This document shows positions 41,318 through 49,998 of a stretch of DNA of 64,000 nt, in pieces; the stretch's first letter is position 1; each line of letters starts with the position of its first letter. A model generated the notes under the pieces. The model saw nothing but the letters and a program-made list of their open reading frames with translations, was not told the origin of the DNA and did not search any database. Source of the DNA: IMCC45349 sp047219225 (lineage in GTDB: Bacteria; Bacteroidota; Bacteroidia; Flavobacteriales; Flavobacteriaceae); contig NZ_CP178208.1 of assembly GCF_047219225.1 (NCBI RefSeq), forward strand, positions 1,860,001-1,924,000, in the 5' to 3' direction. The translations under genes and the position numbers were made by a program.

Positions 41318-42124
41318 TTATGAAATATTCAAAGATTGCTTTAAGTTGTTGGGAATTTCGCAAATTGGAATCGGTATCATTTTATGCTTATTCGCTGAGT
41401 TATAGCGTTTAAAGATTCTAAAAACCTCTTTTGCACGACCATCAAAATCTTCTTCATTTTTTCCAATATCGTTCATATGCATAGCCCATTCTAATTCTGG
41501 ATAAGATGCTCCAATTTGATCTTCATCACTTCTTGCATCTCCAAATAAGCCATCACTTGGAGCTGCCTTCATAATACTTTCTGGAACTTGTAGGTACTCA
41601 CCAAGCTCATATACTTCAGATTTCACCAAATCTGCAATTGGACTCAAGTCTACACCTCCATCCCCATATTTGGTGTAAAAGCCAACACCAAAATCTTCAA
41701 CCTTATTTCCTGTACCAGCAACAAGTAATCCTAACAAGCCAGCATGATAATATAAAGTCGTCATTCGTAGTCTAGCTCTAGTGTTTGCTAAAGCCATATC
41801 AACAGTGGCTTGTTTTCCTTCTAAAGACACTTCTGTTTTAAATTCTTCAAAAACTGGTGTTAAATCCACTCGAATGTCTTTTACATTATCAAAATGCTCT
41901 TTTAGTAAGGCAATATGTTCTTGAGCTCTAGTTACATGACTTTCAGCTTGATGAATAGGCATTTCAATACATAATACATCTAACCCAGTTTTAGCACAAA
42001 GTGTTGAGGTTACTGCCGAATCAATACCGCCAGAGATACCAATTACAAAACCATTAACTCTAGCATTAGTGGCATATTCTTTCAACCAATTAACAATGTG
42101 TGTTACAACTTTTTCTGTATCCAT
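41318..42124 (-). CDS. nadE: NAD+ synthase
   Basis: A 268-residue ATP-dependent enzyme amidating nicotinic acid adenine dinucleotide to NAD+. The PP-loop GISGGIDSAV is present near residue 28, then GTGNKVEDFGVGFYTKYGDGGVD and KAAPSDGLFGDARSDEDQIG. There is no glutaminase domain, so this is the ammonia-using type. Divergent from gldB across a 103-bp region holding oppositely oriented -7 boxes; nadE-gldB-gldC neighbourhood is one I recall from Flavobacteriaceae. Confidence 0.96.
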   Translation of the reverse strand: MDTEKVVTHIVNWLKEYATNARVNGFVIGISGGIDSAVTSTLCAKTGLDVLCIEMPIHQAESHVTRAQEHIALLKEHFDNVKDIRVDLTPVFEEFKTEVSLEGKQATVDMALANTRARLRMTTLYYHAGLLGLLVAGTGNKVEDFGVGFYTKYGDGGVDLSPIADLVKSEVYELGEYLQVPESIMKAAPSDGLFGDARSDEDQIGASYPELEWAMHMNDIGKNEEDFDGRAKEVFRIFKRYNSANKHKMIPIPICEIPNNLKQSLNIS

Positions 42125-42152
42125 GAGTAGTGCTTTTTATTATAAAGAATAG

Positions 42153-42173
42153 TACATTTGCCTAACAAAAATA
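42153..42173. promoter_or_regulatory. Back-to-back -7 boxes for gldB and nadE
   Basis: TACATTTG at 42153-42160 on the plus strand (gldB) and TATTTTTG at 42166-42173 read on the minus strand (nadE) both match TAnnTTTG and lie 5 nt apart. The two transcripts would start past each other, so polymerases could interfere. Confidence 0.5.
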
Positions 42174-42227
42174 AACCAATAGAATAATTAATAAAAATTA
42201 ATAACGTTTTAGTTTCAAATCAAAAAA

Positions 42228-43184
42228 ATGAACAAGTTTTTATACATTTTTATTTTACTGTTGACATTTTCTTGTCAAAATGAAAATAAGCTAGAACAAG
42301 ACATTAAAAATGTTATTGTAGATGTTGAGGTTGAGCGATTTGATCAATTATTTGCTAATGCTGATGTAGAACGATTACAGGAATTAAAGATTGCTTACCC
42401 TTTTATGTTTTCTAAGCGTTATAATGATTCAGTTTGGATAAATAGAATCAATGACACACTTCAGCAAACAATAAATAAAGAGGTTGATAAAGCCTTTAAT
42501 GATTTTTCAGTAATTGATGATGAGTTATATGCATTGTTTCAGCACATAAAATATTATGATAAAACATTTAAAGAACCTAGGATAATAACAGTTACTTCGG
42601 ATGTTGATTATAGAAATAAAGTAATAGTAACTGATTCTATTGCTTTAATAGCTTTAGATAATTACTTAGGGAGTGAGCATTTTTTTTATGAAAATATTTA
42701 TGCTTATATCAAACAAAATTTAAATGCGAGTCAAATAATTCCTGATTTAGCAGATAATTATGCTAATAAAAGAGTTTATCAATCAAAACGAAAAACGTTA
42801 TTAGATGAAATGATTTACTCGGGCAAGAAGTTGTATTATAAAGATGCAATCATTCCGTTTAAATCAGATGCTGAAAAAATTGGATATTTAGAGGAACAGT
42901 TATTTTGGGCAAAGGAAAATGAATTTTACATTTGGAGGCATTTTGTGGAAAATGAAATGTTATATAGTACAAACCCAAAGTTAGTGGCACGTTTTATTAA
43001 CCCAGCACCTTTTTCTAAGTTTAACTTAGAGTTAGATAGTGAATCACCTGGGCGTTTAGGACAATATTTAGGTTGGCAAATTGTAAGATCGTATATGGAA
43101 AATAACGATGTAACTTTAAACGATATGTTAACAACTGAAGCAGAAGAAATTTTTAACAAGGCAAAGTTTAAACCAAGAAAATAA
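42228..43184 (+). CDS. gldB: Gliding motility lipoprotein GldB
   Basis: A 318-residue lipoprotein with signal and lipobox LLLTFSCQ (Cys16). The body matches the GldB pattern: acidic-aromatic segments VEVERFDQLF, SDVDYRNKVIV, LDNYLG near the centre, GKKLYY and PGRLGQYLGWQIVRSYM near the C-terminus. GldB is required for gliding and is associated with the T9SS/gliding machinery in Flavobacterium johnsoniae. The stop overlaps the start of gldC by one base. Confidence 0.93.
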   Translation: MNKFLYIFILLLTFSCQNENKLEQDIKNVIVDVEVERFDQLFANADVERLQELKIAYPFMFSKRYNDSVWINRINDTLQQTINKEVDKAFNDFSVIDDELYALFQHIKYYDKTFKEPRIITVTSDVDYRNKVIVTDSIALIALDNYLGSEHFFYENIYAYIKQNLNASQIIPDLADNYANKRVYQSKRKTLLDEMIYSGKKLYYKDAIIPFKSDAEKIGYLEEQLFWAKENEFYIWRHFVENEMLYSTNPKLVARFINPAPFSKFNLELDSESPGRLGQYLGWQIVRSYMENNDVTLNDMLTTEAEEIFNKAKFKPRK

Positions 43185-43519
43185 TGGCAAATACACATAC
43201 ATCAAAAATAGAATTACAAGTAGAGCTAGATGAAAATAGAATACCTGAAAAACTGTCTTGGACAGCACAAGATGGAGGTGTTGAAAATGCAGAGGCAAAG
43301 GCAATGCTACTTTCAGTTTGGGATAGTAAAGCTCAAGAGTCATTGAGAATTGATTTATGGACTAAAGATATGCCAGTTGATGAAATGAAGGTTTTCTTTC
43401 ATCAAACATTAGTAGCAATGAGTAATACATTTCATCGTGCTACACAGGATGAGAAGATGACTGCTACAATGAAAGACTTTTGTGATTATTTTGCTGAAAA
43501 ACTAGAGTTAAAGAAGTAG
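43184..43519 (+). CDS. gldC: Gliding motility protein GldC
   Basis: A 111-residue soluble protein (no signal peptide) with the GldC pattern: HTSKIELQVELDENRIPEKLSWTAQDG near the N-terminus, KAMLLSVWDSK, and DLWTKDMPVDEM. In F. johnsoniae GldC enhances gliding together with GldB. One-base overlap with gldB implies translational coupling. It ends 7 bp before the convergent sulfotransferase gene, without a visible terminator. Confidence 0.93.
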   Translation: MANTHTSKIELQVELDENRIPEKLSWTAQDGGVENAEAKAMLLSVWDSKAQESLRIDLWTKDMPVDEMKVFFHQTLVAMSNTFHRATQDEKMTATMKDFCDYFAEKLELKK

Positions 43520-43526
43520 AGTAGTT

Positions 43527-44333
43527 TTATTTTCTCCAAGCAGATAAATCTCTTTGTGTTAAATCTTCAAGCTTAGAAATATCATTTTCTAATAGATTTA
43601 AAATTTTTAATCTAGTAGCTTTATTTATTGAAGGTTTAGGTGTTTTTTTAAGGCGCAATTTACGCACTAAAGAATGGAGAATTTTTTTTATATAATCTGA
43701 AATAGAATTAGGATTGTCAAACTTTTTATGATTAATAGAACCTTTTCCACTTTTGTTAGTGTGTAATGATTTTTTATTTGGATTTAAGACATCGATTTCT
43801 AAAAAATTAAATAATGCGTCAAGTGTTGATTTAGGATTTGTTTTATAGTCATTAAAAAATATTAAATGGACATTTTTAAAGCCAAAAGTGTCAATATATG
43901 GTTTAATTTGGCCGTAATAACTACTAGTATTTATATAAATTTCTTTGCTTAAAACCTCTTTGTCAATTTTATCTGAAGTATAACCACGTTCAAGAGCAAA
44001 TTGATAATGAGAAATAATTCTATCTATAGGATTTCTCATAATATAAATTATTTTCATGTTTGAGTTATACTCATAAATGTCTGAATGAATATTTTTGTTA
44101 TATGATGGGTACTTACTATAATTTGTGGAGCCTTCGCCATATAGCTTAGCTTTGTTAGTTTTATATAGTTTATGGTAAGTATTTAACTTATGCCTCCAAT
44201 CTTTATCAGAAAAGAATTGTGGTTCCTTAGGTTCGCTAAAACATACTTCTGGGTGATCAGCAATTATATTGCAAATACTGGTTGTAGCACTTCTTGCAGC
44301 TCCTATTACAATAAAATTTACTTTACTTACCAT
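43527..44333 (-). CDS. Sulfotransferase domain protein
   Basis: A 268-residue cytosolic-type sulfotransferase of the kind acting on carbohydrates or lipids. The 5'-phosphosulfate loop is GAARSATTS at 11-19, and the 3'-phosphate-binding segment is MRNPIDRIISHY (about 99-110, Arg and Ser conserved). Donor is PAPS. Its ATG overlaps the end of rodA by 7 bp, so it may be co-transcribed with the rod-shape operon, although nothing in that operon needs it. The C-terminal 60 residues are Lys-rich. It looks like an accessory insertion between rodA and gldC; acceptor substrate unknown. Confidence 0.85.
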   Translation of the reverse strand: MVSKVNFIVIGAARSATTSICNIIADHPEVCFSEPKEPQFFSDKDWRHKLNTYHKLYKTNKAKLYGEGSTNYSKYPSYNKNIHSDIYEYNSNMKIIYIMRNPIDRIISHYQFALERGYTSDKIDKEVLSKEIYINTSSYYGQIKPYIDTFGFKNVHLIFFNDYKTNPKSTLDALFNFLEIDVLNPNKKSLHTNKSGKGSINHKKFDNPNSISDYIKKILHSLVRKLRLKKTPKPSINKATRLKILNLLENDISKLEDLTQRDLSAWRK

Positions 44334-45607
44334 TCGTTAATTCTGTTAGAATCTAGTTTAATAAAAATAAATAATAGTAAAGTAAATCCCCAAAGACTTG
44401 AACCTCCATAACTAAAAAATGGAAGTGGGATACCAATTGTTGGAATTAACCCCATCACCATTCCTATATTAATAAAAAAGTGAAAGAACAGTATTGAGGC
44501 GACACTGTAACCATATACACGACTAAATTGTGATTTTTGTTGCTCAGCTAAAAATAAGATTCTAAGGATAAGTAAAACAAATAGTATTACAACAAGACTA
44601 CTTCCTAAAAATCCCCATTCTTCACCAACAGTACTAAAAATATAATCGGTATCCTGTTCTGGTACAAATTTACCTGTTGTACGTGTACCTTCCATAAAGC
44701 CTTTTCCCCAAAACTCTCCAGAACCAATAGCTTTTTCAGACTCATTTAAGTTGTATGAAATGCTTTTCTTCATTTGTTCTAGTTTAACTGGATCTTTTTC
44801 TAGTCTTAACCAAAGTGTTATTCTATCTTGTTGATGTTTTTGTAGTATGTTTTTGTAAAAAAACTGAACGCCAAAAACAAGTCCAATTGACATTACAGAT
44901 ATAAGTATTGGTTGGAAGATTTGCTTTTTCCTTTTACGAATAAAAAAGTAATGTAAAAAAATAATGGTAGTTGCTCCTATAGCAGTTGGTAATGCCAAAA
45001 ACTTCAAAGAAGAAACAGCTAGCACTAATAAAATAAGTCCAATTATTAAATAAATTTGAGGAATACCTTCTCTGTAAAAAACAAAAAAGAAAGAAGCATA
45101 TACAAGAGTACTTCCTGCGTCATTTTGCAATAAAATTAGGATTGCAGGAACAAGTACTATTAAAGATGTTTTAATTTGATCTTTAAGGTCTTTAATGTTA
45201 GTTTGTAAATCACTAATGTATTTTGCTACAGCTAAAGCAGTTGCAAATTTTGCAAACTCACTAGGTTGAATTGTCATACCTCCAATTGCATACCATGAAG
45301 TAGCACCATTTACGTGTTTACCAAAAACAAATAAACCTAAAAGGGATAACATAGAGGCTAGATATATAATACTTGCAAACCGTTCGTAGAATTTAGCTTC
45401 TATAGATAGCACTAAAATGATTAGTACCAAAGTAAAAAGCATAAAGACAAGTTGTTTTCCATAGCGTTCTCCCATGTCAAAATAACTAACTATTTCTCCA
45501 GAAGAAGAGGCAGATAAAATGTTTAACCAGCCAAAACACACTAATAGTAAGAAAAGGATAATTGTAATCCAGTCCAATTTAAAACGTCTTGTATTTTCTC
45601 TATACAT
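44327..45607 (-). CDS. rodA: Rod shape-determining protein RodA (SEDS glycosyltransferase)
   Basis: A 426-residue polytopic membrane protein (about ten helices) that polymerises lipid II glycan strands with PBP2 during elongation. SEDS marks: GGMTIQPSEFAKFATALAVA, NDAGSTLVY, GKGFMEGTRTTGKFVPEQDTDYIFSTVGEEWG with the catalytic Asp region, and GIPLPFFSYGGSS. It starts 3 nt after the end of mrdA, completing the conserved mreBCD-mrdA-rodA order. Confidence 0.96.
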   Translation of the reverse strand: MYRENTRRFKLDWITIILFLLLVCFGWLNILSASSSGEIVSYFDMGERYGKQLVFMLFTLVLIILVLSIEAKFYERFASIIYLASMLSLLGLFVFGKHVNGATSWYAIGGMTIQPSEFAKFATALAVAKYISDLQTNIKDLKDQIKTSLIVLVPAILILLQNDAGSTLVYASFFFVFYREGIPQIYLIIGLILLVLAVSSLKFLALPTAIGATTIIFLHYFFIRKRKKQIFQPILISVMSIGLVFGVQFFYKNILQKHQQDRITLWLRLEKDPVKLEQMKKSISYNLNESEKAIGSGEFWGKGFMEGTRTTGKFVPEQDTDYIFSTVGEEWGFLGSSLVVILFVLLILRILFLAEQQKSQFSRVYGYSVASILFFHFFINIGMVMGLIPTIGIPLPFFSYGGSSLWGFTLLLFIFIKLDSNRINEW

Positions 45608-45610
45608 TGA

Positions 45611-47536
45611 TTAATTAGATGGCGATGCCTTTTGGTTTAGTAGGTTATACTCTTCAACTGTCATAATCTTTGAATCAGCATTTATGTTAAATGGTTTTCT
45701 AGAAAAGGGTTTGTCATATTCATGCTCAAGTGTATGGTTTAGAACCCAATTTTCTAGATCTGTTCTAGAAATGTTTCCCTTAATATGTTGCTCAATCATT
45801 AAACTAGCAATTCTCCCTGCAAATCTAGCTCCATAATAACCATTTTCTACTAATACAGCAATAGCTATTTTTGGGTTGTCTTTTGGAGCAAAAGCTATAA
45901 ATATGGAGTGGTCTGTAAGTTGTTTGCGTTCACCATCAATTTTAGTGAAATTTTCTGCAGTTCCAGTTTTTCCACAAATTTCAATTCCAGGTACCTGTAA
46001 AAATTCAGCAGTTCCTTTGTTATAAACATCAAACAAGCCTTCGATAACAGGATTAAAGTGTTTTTTATCTATTGTGGTTTCATGCTTTGTAGTGTATTTT
46101 GAAGGTATCGTATCTCCTTCAATCTCTTTAATAATATGAGGAGTAAAATAGTAACCTCTGTTAGCAATAGCTGCAGTCATATTGGCAAGTTGGATAGGTG
46201 TTACTAATACTTCTCCTTGACCTATTGAATTTGATATAATTGTAGTTGCTCCCCAACGAAAATCTGGGTACCACTTGTCGTAATAGGCTCCATCAGGAAT
46301 ATTACCTTTTTTCCCAATAGTTAAATCGTAACCAAGATAATTACCTAGGCCAAAACTTTTGATATGATTACTCCAGGTGTTAACACCTTCATCAGCATTA
46401 TCAAATTTATCTATTGTTTTTTTAAAAGCATTCGCAAAGTATGCATTACAAGATTGTGCAATACCACTATTTAAATTACGTTTACCTCCACCACAGTGAC
46501 AACCCATTTTACGGTTGTTTCTACCATAAACATAACCATGGTTACAGGTAACAGAAGTATTTTCATTAATAACTCCTTCTTGTAAAGCAGTTAGTGCAAT
46601 AAGTGATTTAAAAGGCGAACCAGGTTCATGCATTCTTAACAACCCTTTATCTATAAGTGGTAGGTGAATAGAGTCGTTATTTAGCTTGTTATAATTTTTT
46701 GAACGCTCTCTTCCTACTAACAGATTTGGGTTATACGTAGGTGCAGACACTAAACTTAAAATTTCACCTGTACTAGGTTCTATGGCTACAATACCACCTA
46801 CTTTATTTTGCATAAGGTATTCGCCATAGGCTTGTAGTTTTGAATCAATGGTAATGGTTATATTTTTTCCAGCAATAGGAATTGTGTCTTTTTCTCCATT
46901 TTTATAAGGACCAATATCTCTGTTTAGTCTGTCTTTTTGAATAAATTTAACGCCTTTTACTCCACGTAACTCTTTTTCATATGAGATCTCGATACCTTGT
47001 TTACCAATAAGGTCTCCCATTTTGTAGTAAGGATCTTTATTTATTTCACGCTGGTTAGCTTCAGCAATGTATCCTAATACATTTGCGCCTATAGTAGTTT
47101 GGTAATCTCTTAAAGAGCGTTTTTGAATATAATAACCTGTAAACTTGCGCATCTTTTCAGATAAAAATCCGTAGTCTTCTTTTGATAAATGCGATAAAAA
47201 GGGAGAAGGTAACCAAGGGGAATATGTAGTGGCTCTTTTTAATTTTTTATGATAATCTTCTTCAGTAATTTTAAGTAAAGAACAAAACTCTTTAATATCT
47301 ATGTTTTCTACTTGTCTAGGTATTACCATGACATCGTAAGACGGTTGATTAGCTACTAAAAGTACTCCATTTCTATCATAAACATAACCTCTTTTTGGAT
47401 AATGAAATACTTTTTTGATGGCATTATCTTCATAGATGTTATACGTTTTACCCGAATATATTTGTAAATAAAATAACCTAGCAATAAAAGTTATGCCTAC
47501 TAATATTACAACACTAAAGAGTAAAAGTTTTCTCAT
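45611..47536 (-). CDS. mrdA: Penicillin-binding protein 2
   Basis: A 641-residue class B transpeptidase for elongation. An N-terminal membrane anchor (about 3-22) is followed by the pedestal domain (AIKKVFHYPKRGYVYDRNG) and the transpeptidase domain. The active-site triad is visible: SxxK as GSPFKSL, SxN as AQSCNAYF, and KTGT as CGKTGTAEN. It is cross-linking partner of RodA, encoded next. Overlaps mreD by 4 bp. Confidence 0.96.
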   Translation of the reverse strand: MRKLLLFSVVILVGITFIARLFYLQIYSGKTYNIYEDNAIKKVFHYPKRGYVYDRNGVLLVANQPSYDVMVIPRQVENIDIKEFCSLLKITEEDYHKKLKRATTYSPWLPSPFLSHLSKEDYGFLSEKMRKFTGYYIQKRSLRDYQTTIGANVLGYIAEANQREINKDPYYKMGDLIGKQGIEISYEKELRGVKGVKFIQKDRLNRDIGPYKNGEKDTIPIAGKNITITIDSKLQAYGEYLMQNKVGGIVAIEPSTGEILSLVSAPTYNPNLLVGRERSKNYNKLNNDSIHLPLIDKGLLRMHEPGSPFKSLIALTALQEGVINENTSVTCNHGYVYGRNNRKMGCHCGGGKRNLNSGIAQSCNAYFANAFKKTIDKFDNADEGVNTWSNHIKSFGLGNYLGYDLTIGKKGNIPDGAYYDKWYPDFRWGATTIISNSIGQGEVLVTPIQLANMTAAIANRGYYFTPHIIKEIEGDTIPSKYTTKHETTIDKKHFNPVIEGLFDVYNKGTAEFLQVPGIEICGKTGTAENFTKIDGERKQLTDHSIFIAFAPKDNPKIAIAVLVENGYYGARFAGRIASLMIEQHIKGNISRTDLENWVLNHTLEHEYDKPFSRKPFNINADSKIMTVEEYNLLNQKASPSN

Positions 47537-48042
47537 TTATTTTTTTTACTGAATAATAGGGTTAGTAAAAGACAAAGTATTATAGTAAATATACTTGAGA
47601 ATAACGTTTTTTTAAGAATTAATAGTGTGTAGGATACGTTAAAAACTTCTAAGCTAAATAATATTAGATGATGAATAAGAGTAAGAAACACAAAGTAAGT
47701 TAGTCGTTGACTAAACTCAGTTTGGCTTAGTTTAACTGTTTGATGTTCATAAGCTGCACCAAATACAAGTTTTAAAAACTGAGGTCTTATATATGCTATA
47801 GTAACTGAAGCAGCCGCATTAACACCTCCAGAGTCTAAAAATAAATCTACCGATAAACCAAGTAGAAAGCTCAAAAAAATGAATAATATGCGGTTGTTTT
47901 TTATAGGAAAAAGTAAGATGAATAAAATGTATATATAAGGGTTTATATAACCTAGAAAATTTATATTGTTAAGCACTAATGCTTGAACAAGCAAAAGAAC
48001 AATAAATCGTACAATATTTGTGAAAACAATACTATTCATCAA
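47533..48042 (-). CDS. mreD: Rod shape-determining protein MreD
   Basis: A 169-residue membrane protein with about five helices and few charged residues, linking MreC to the elongation complex. The helical pattern and the run PYIYILFILLFPI are typical. Sequence conservation in MreD is low, so the call leans on position between mreC (11-bp overlap) and mrdA (4-bp overlap). Confidence 0.9.
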   Translation of the reverse strand: MMNSIVFTNIVRFIVLLLVQALVLNNINFLGYINPYIYILFILLFPIKNNRILFIFLSFLLGLSVDLFLDSGGVNAAASVTIAYIRPQFLKLVFGAAYEHQTVKLSQTEFSQRLTYFVFLTLIHHLILFSLEVFNVSYTLLILKKTLFSSIFTIILCLLLTLLFSKKNK

Positions 48043-48838
48043 TTTGATTTAATAATTCTATTTCTTGAGCATCTTTATTTTCAATAATGTAAACATATGC
48101 TATGTTAGTCATGTCATTAAACAGCTCTACATCTATAGTGTATACATCTTCAGTTTCATCAAGTGTAAAAGAAATAACCTTTCCTATTAAAATATCTTTA
48201 GGGAAAATTGATGAATTCCCACTAGTGGTTATAGTATCTCCAACAGCAATAGGAACTAAGCCTTGTATGTCAGTTAATTGAGTAATGTTAGGTGATTTAC
48301 CATTCCATTTTAAGGTTCCAAAATGATTGGTCTTTTTAATTTTGGCATTGATACGACTATTTGAATTTAGAATTGACATTACTCTAGCATATTTGTTAGA
48401 TGTGTTGTCAATTATTCCAACTATACCTTTTGATGAAATAACTCCAAAATCCTGTTTAACACTATCATTAGTTCCCTTGTTTATGGTTAAATAGTTGTTG
48501 GTTTGAGAATAGCTGTTTTTGTAAACTTGCGCAGGTGTTAAGCGGTAGTTTTTTGCCAATGTAGTATCTATAGCTATTTTATTTTCAGAATTAAATAATA
48601 AGCTTTTTAAGTTATTGTTTTCTTCTTGAAGCTTAAGATTTTCTTCTTTTAAATTAAAATATTGATTGATGTTATTAACAGACTCATATACACCTCCAGT
48701 TAAAAAGTTAGCTGAATTAATAAACTTGCTTTTATGATAAGAGTGTGATTGTATGGTTAAAAACAGCGATATAGTAAACAACAGCAAGAAGAACAAAAAG
48801 TTTTTGTTTCTTATAAAGAAATTAATAAGTTGCTGCAT
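48032..48838 (-). CDS. mreC: Rod shape-determining protein MreC
   Basis: A 268-residue bitopic protein: N-terminal membrane helix (about 12-30), a coiled coil (about 50-75, NQYFNLKEENLKLQEENNNL) and a periplasmic beta-rich domain (YLTINKGTNDSVKQDFGVIS, GIVGIIDNTS). It scaffolds the elongasome between MreB and PBP2. It starts 10 nt after mreB. Confidence 0.94.
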   Translation of the reverse strand: MQQLINFFIRNKNFLFFLLLFTISLFLTIQSHSYHKSKFINSANFLTGGVYESVNNINQYFNLKEENLKLQEENNNLKSLLFNSENKIAIDTTLAKNYRLTPAQVYKNSYSQTNNYLTINKGTNDSVKQDFGVISSKGIVGIIDNTSNKYARVMSILNSNSRINAKIKKTNHFGTLKWNGKSPNITQLTDIQGLVPIAVGDTITTSGNSSIFPKDILIGKVISFTLDETEDVYTIDVELFNDMTNIAYVYIIENKDAQEIELLNQIDE

Positions 48839-48848
48839 TATTTATACT

Positions 48849-49877
48849 CTATTTTATCAATACACTTTTGTATTTAGGAAGGTTTTTAAGCACAATTCCT
48901 GTACCTCTAACAACTGCTCTTAATGGGTCTTCAGCAATATAAACAGGTAAATCAGTTTTTTGAGATAAACGTTTGTCTAAACCTCTTAACATAGATCCAC
49001 CACCAGCTAAATAAATTCCAGTATTATAAATATCTGCAGCTAATTCTGGAGGTGTTTGCGATAAGGTTTCCATTACAGAATCCTCGATTCTTAAAATAGA
49101 CTTGTCTAAAGCTTTAGCAATTTCTCTATAAGATATTTGTACTTGTTTAGGCTTACCTGTAAGTAAGTCACGTCCTTGAACACTCATTTCTTCAGGAGGT
49201 AATTCTAAATCTTCTGTAGCAGCACCAATTTGAATTTTTATTTTTTCAGCAGTACGATCTCCAACATAAAGGTTATGTTGCGTACGCATGTAGTAAATAA
49301 TATCATTTGTAAAGACATCACCTGCAACTTTTACAGATTTGTCACAAACAATTCCTCCTAATGCAATAACAGCTATTTCAGTTGTTCCTCCACCTATATC
49401 AACAATCATGTTCCCTTTTGGCTGCATGATATCCACACCTATACCAATAGCAGCTGCCATTGGTTCGTGTACTAAGTACACTTCTTTCCCGTTTACACGC
49501 TCACAAGATTCTTTAACAGCTCTCATTTCTACTTCTGTTATTCCAGAAGGAATACAAACAACCATTCGTAAAGCAGGCGCAAATAATTTCTTTTTAAGTG
49601 CAGGTATGTTTTTAATAAACATACTTATCATTTGCTCACTAGCATCAAAATCGGCAATTACACCATCTTTTAATGGTCTAATGGTCTTAATGTTTTCATG
49701 GGTTTTCCCTTGCATTAAACTGGCTTCTTTACCAACAGCAATTATTTTTCCAGAAATTCTATCTCTGGCGACAATCGAAGGACTGTCAACGACAACCTTG
49801 TCGTTATGAATAATAAGTGTGTTCGCTGTACCTAAATCTATTGCAATTTCTTCAGTTAAGAAATCAAAAAATCCCAT
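48849..49877 (-). CDS. mreB: Cell-shape actin homologue MreB
   Basis: A 342-residue bacterial actin forming filaments that guide wall synthesis. The ATP-binding signatures are visible: AIDLGTANTLI (phosphate 1), MIVDIGGGTTEIAVI (phosphate 2) and IYLAGGGSMLRG (adenosine). Length and sequence are typical. First gene of the mreBCD-mrdA-rodA operon, with a 121-bp upstream gap to purH. Confidence 0.98.
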   Translation of the reverse strand: MGFFDFLTEEIAIDLGTANTLIIHNDKVVVDSPSIVARDRISGKIIAVGKEASLMQGKTHENIKTIRPLKDGVIADFDASEQMISMFIKNIPALKKKLFAPALRMVVCIPSGITEVEMRAVKESCERVNGKEVYLVHEPMAAAIGIGVDIMQPKGNMIVDIGGGTTEIAVIALGGIVCDKSVKVAGDVFTNDIIYYMRTQHNLYVGDRTAEKIKIQIGAATEDLELPPEEMSVQGRDLLTGKPKQVQISYREIAKALDKSILRIEDSVMETLSQTPPELAADIYNTGIYLAGGGSMLRGLDKRLSQKTDLPVYIAEDPLRAVVRGTGIVLKNLPKYKSVLIK

Positions 49878-49998
49878 GTGTTACTGTAAATTATGAGGGT
49901 TGTTAATACTTGTTTTATCGAGTCATTGTAAATGTACTAAAATATACGTTACAATTTTGAAAATGGACTTTTAAAAAACAGTAAATTTTGTTAAATAA

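Noticed and set aside
49339..49809. 156-codon ORF on the plus strand opposite mreB
   Set aside because: It is a shadow of the highly conserved mreB frame, with no recognisable domain and biased composition (Ile/Ser-rich).
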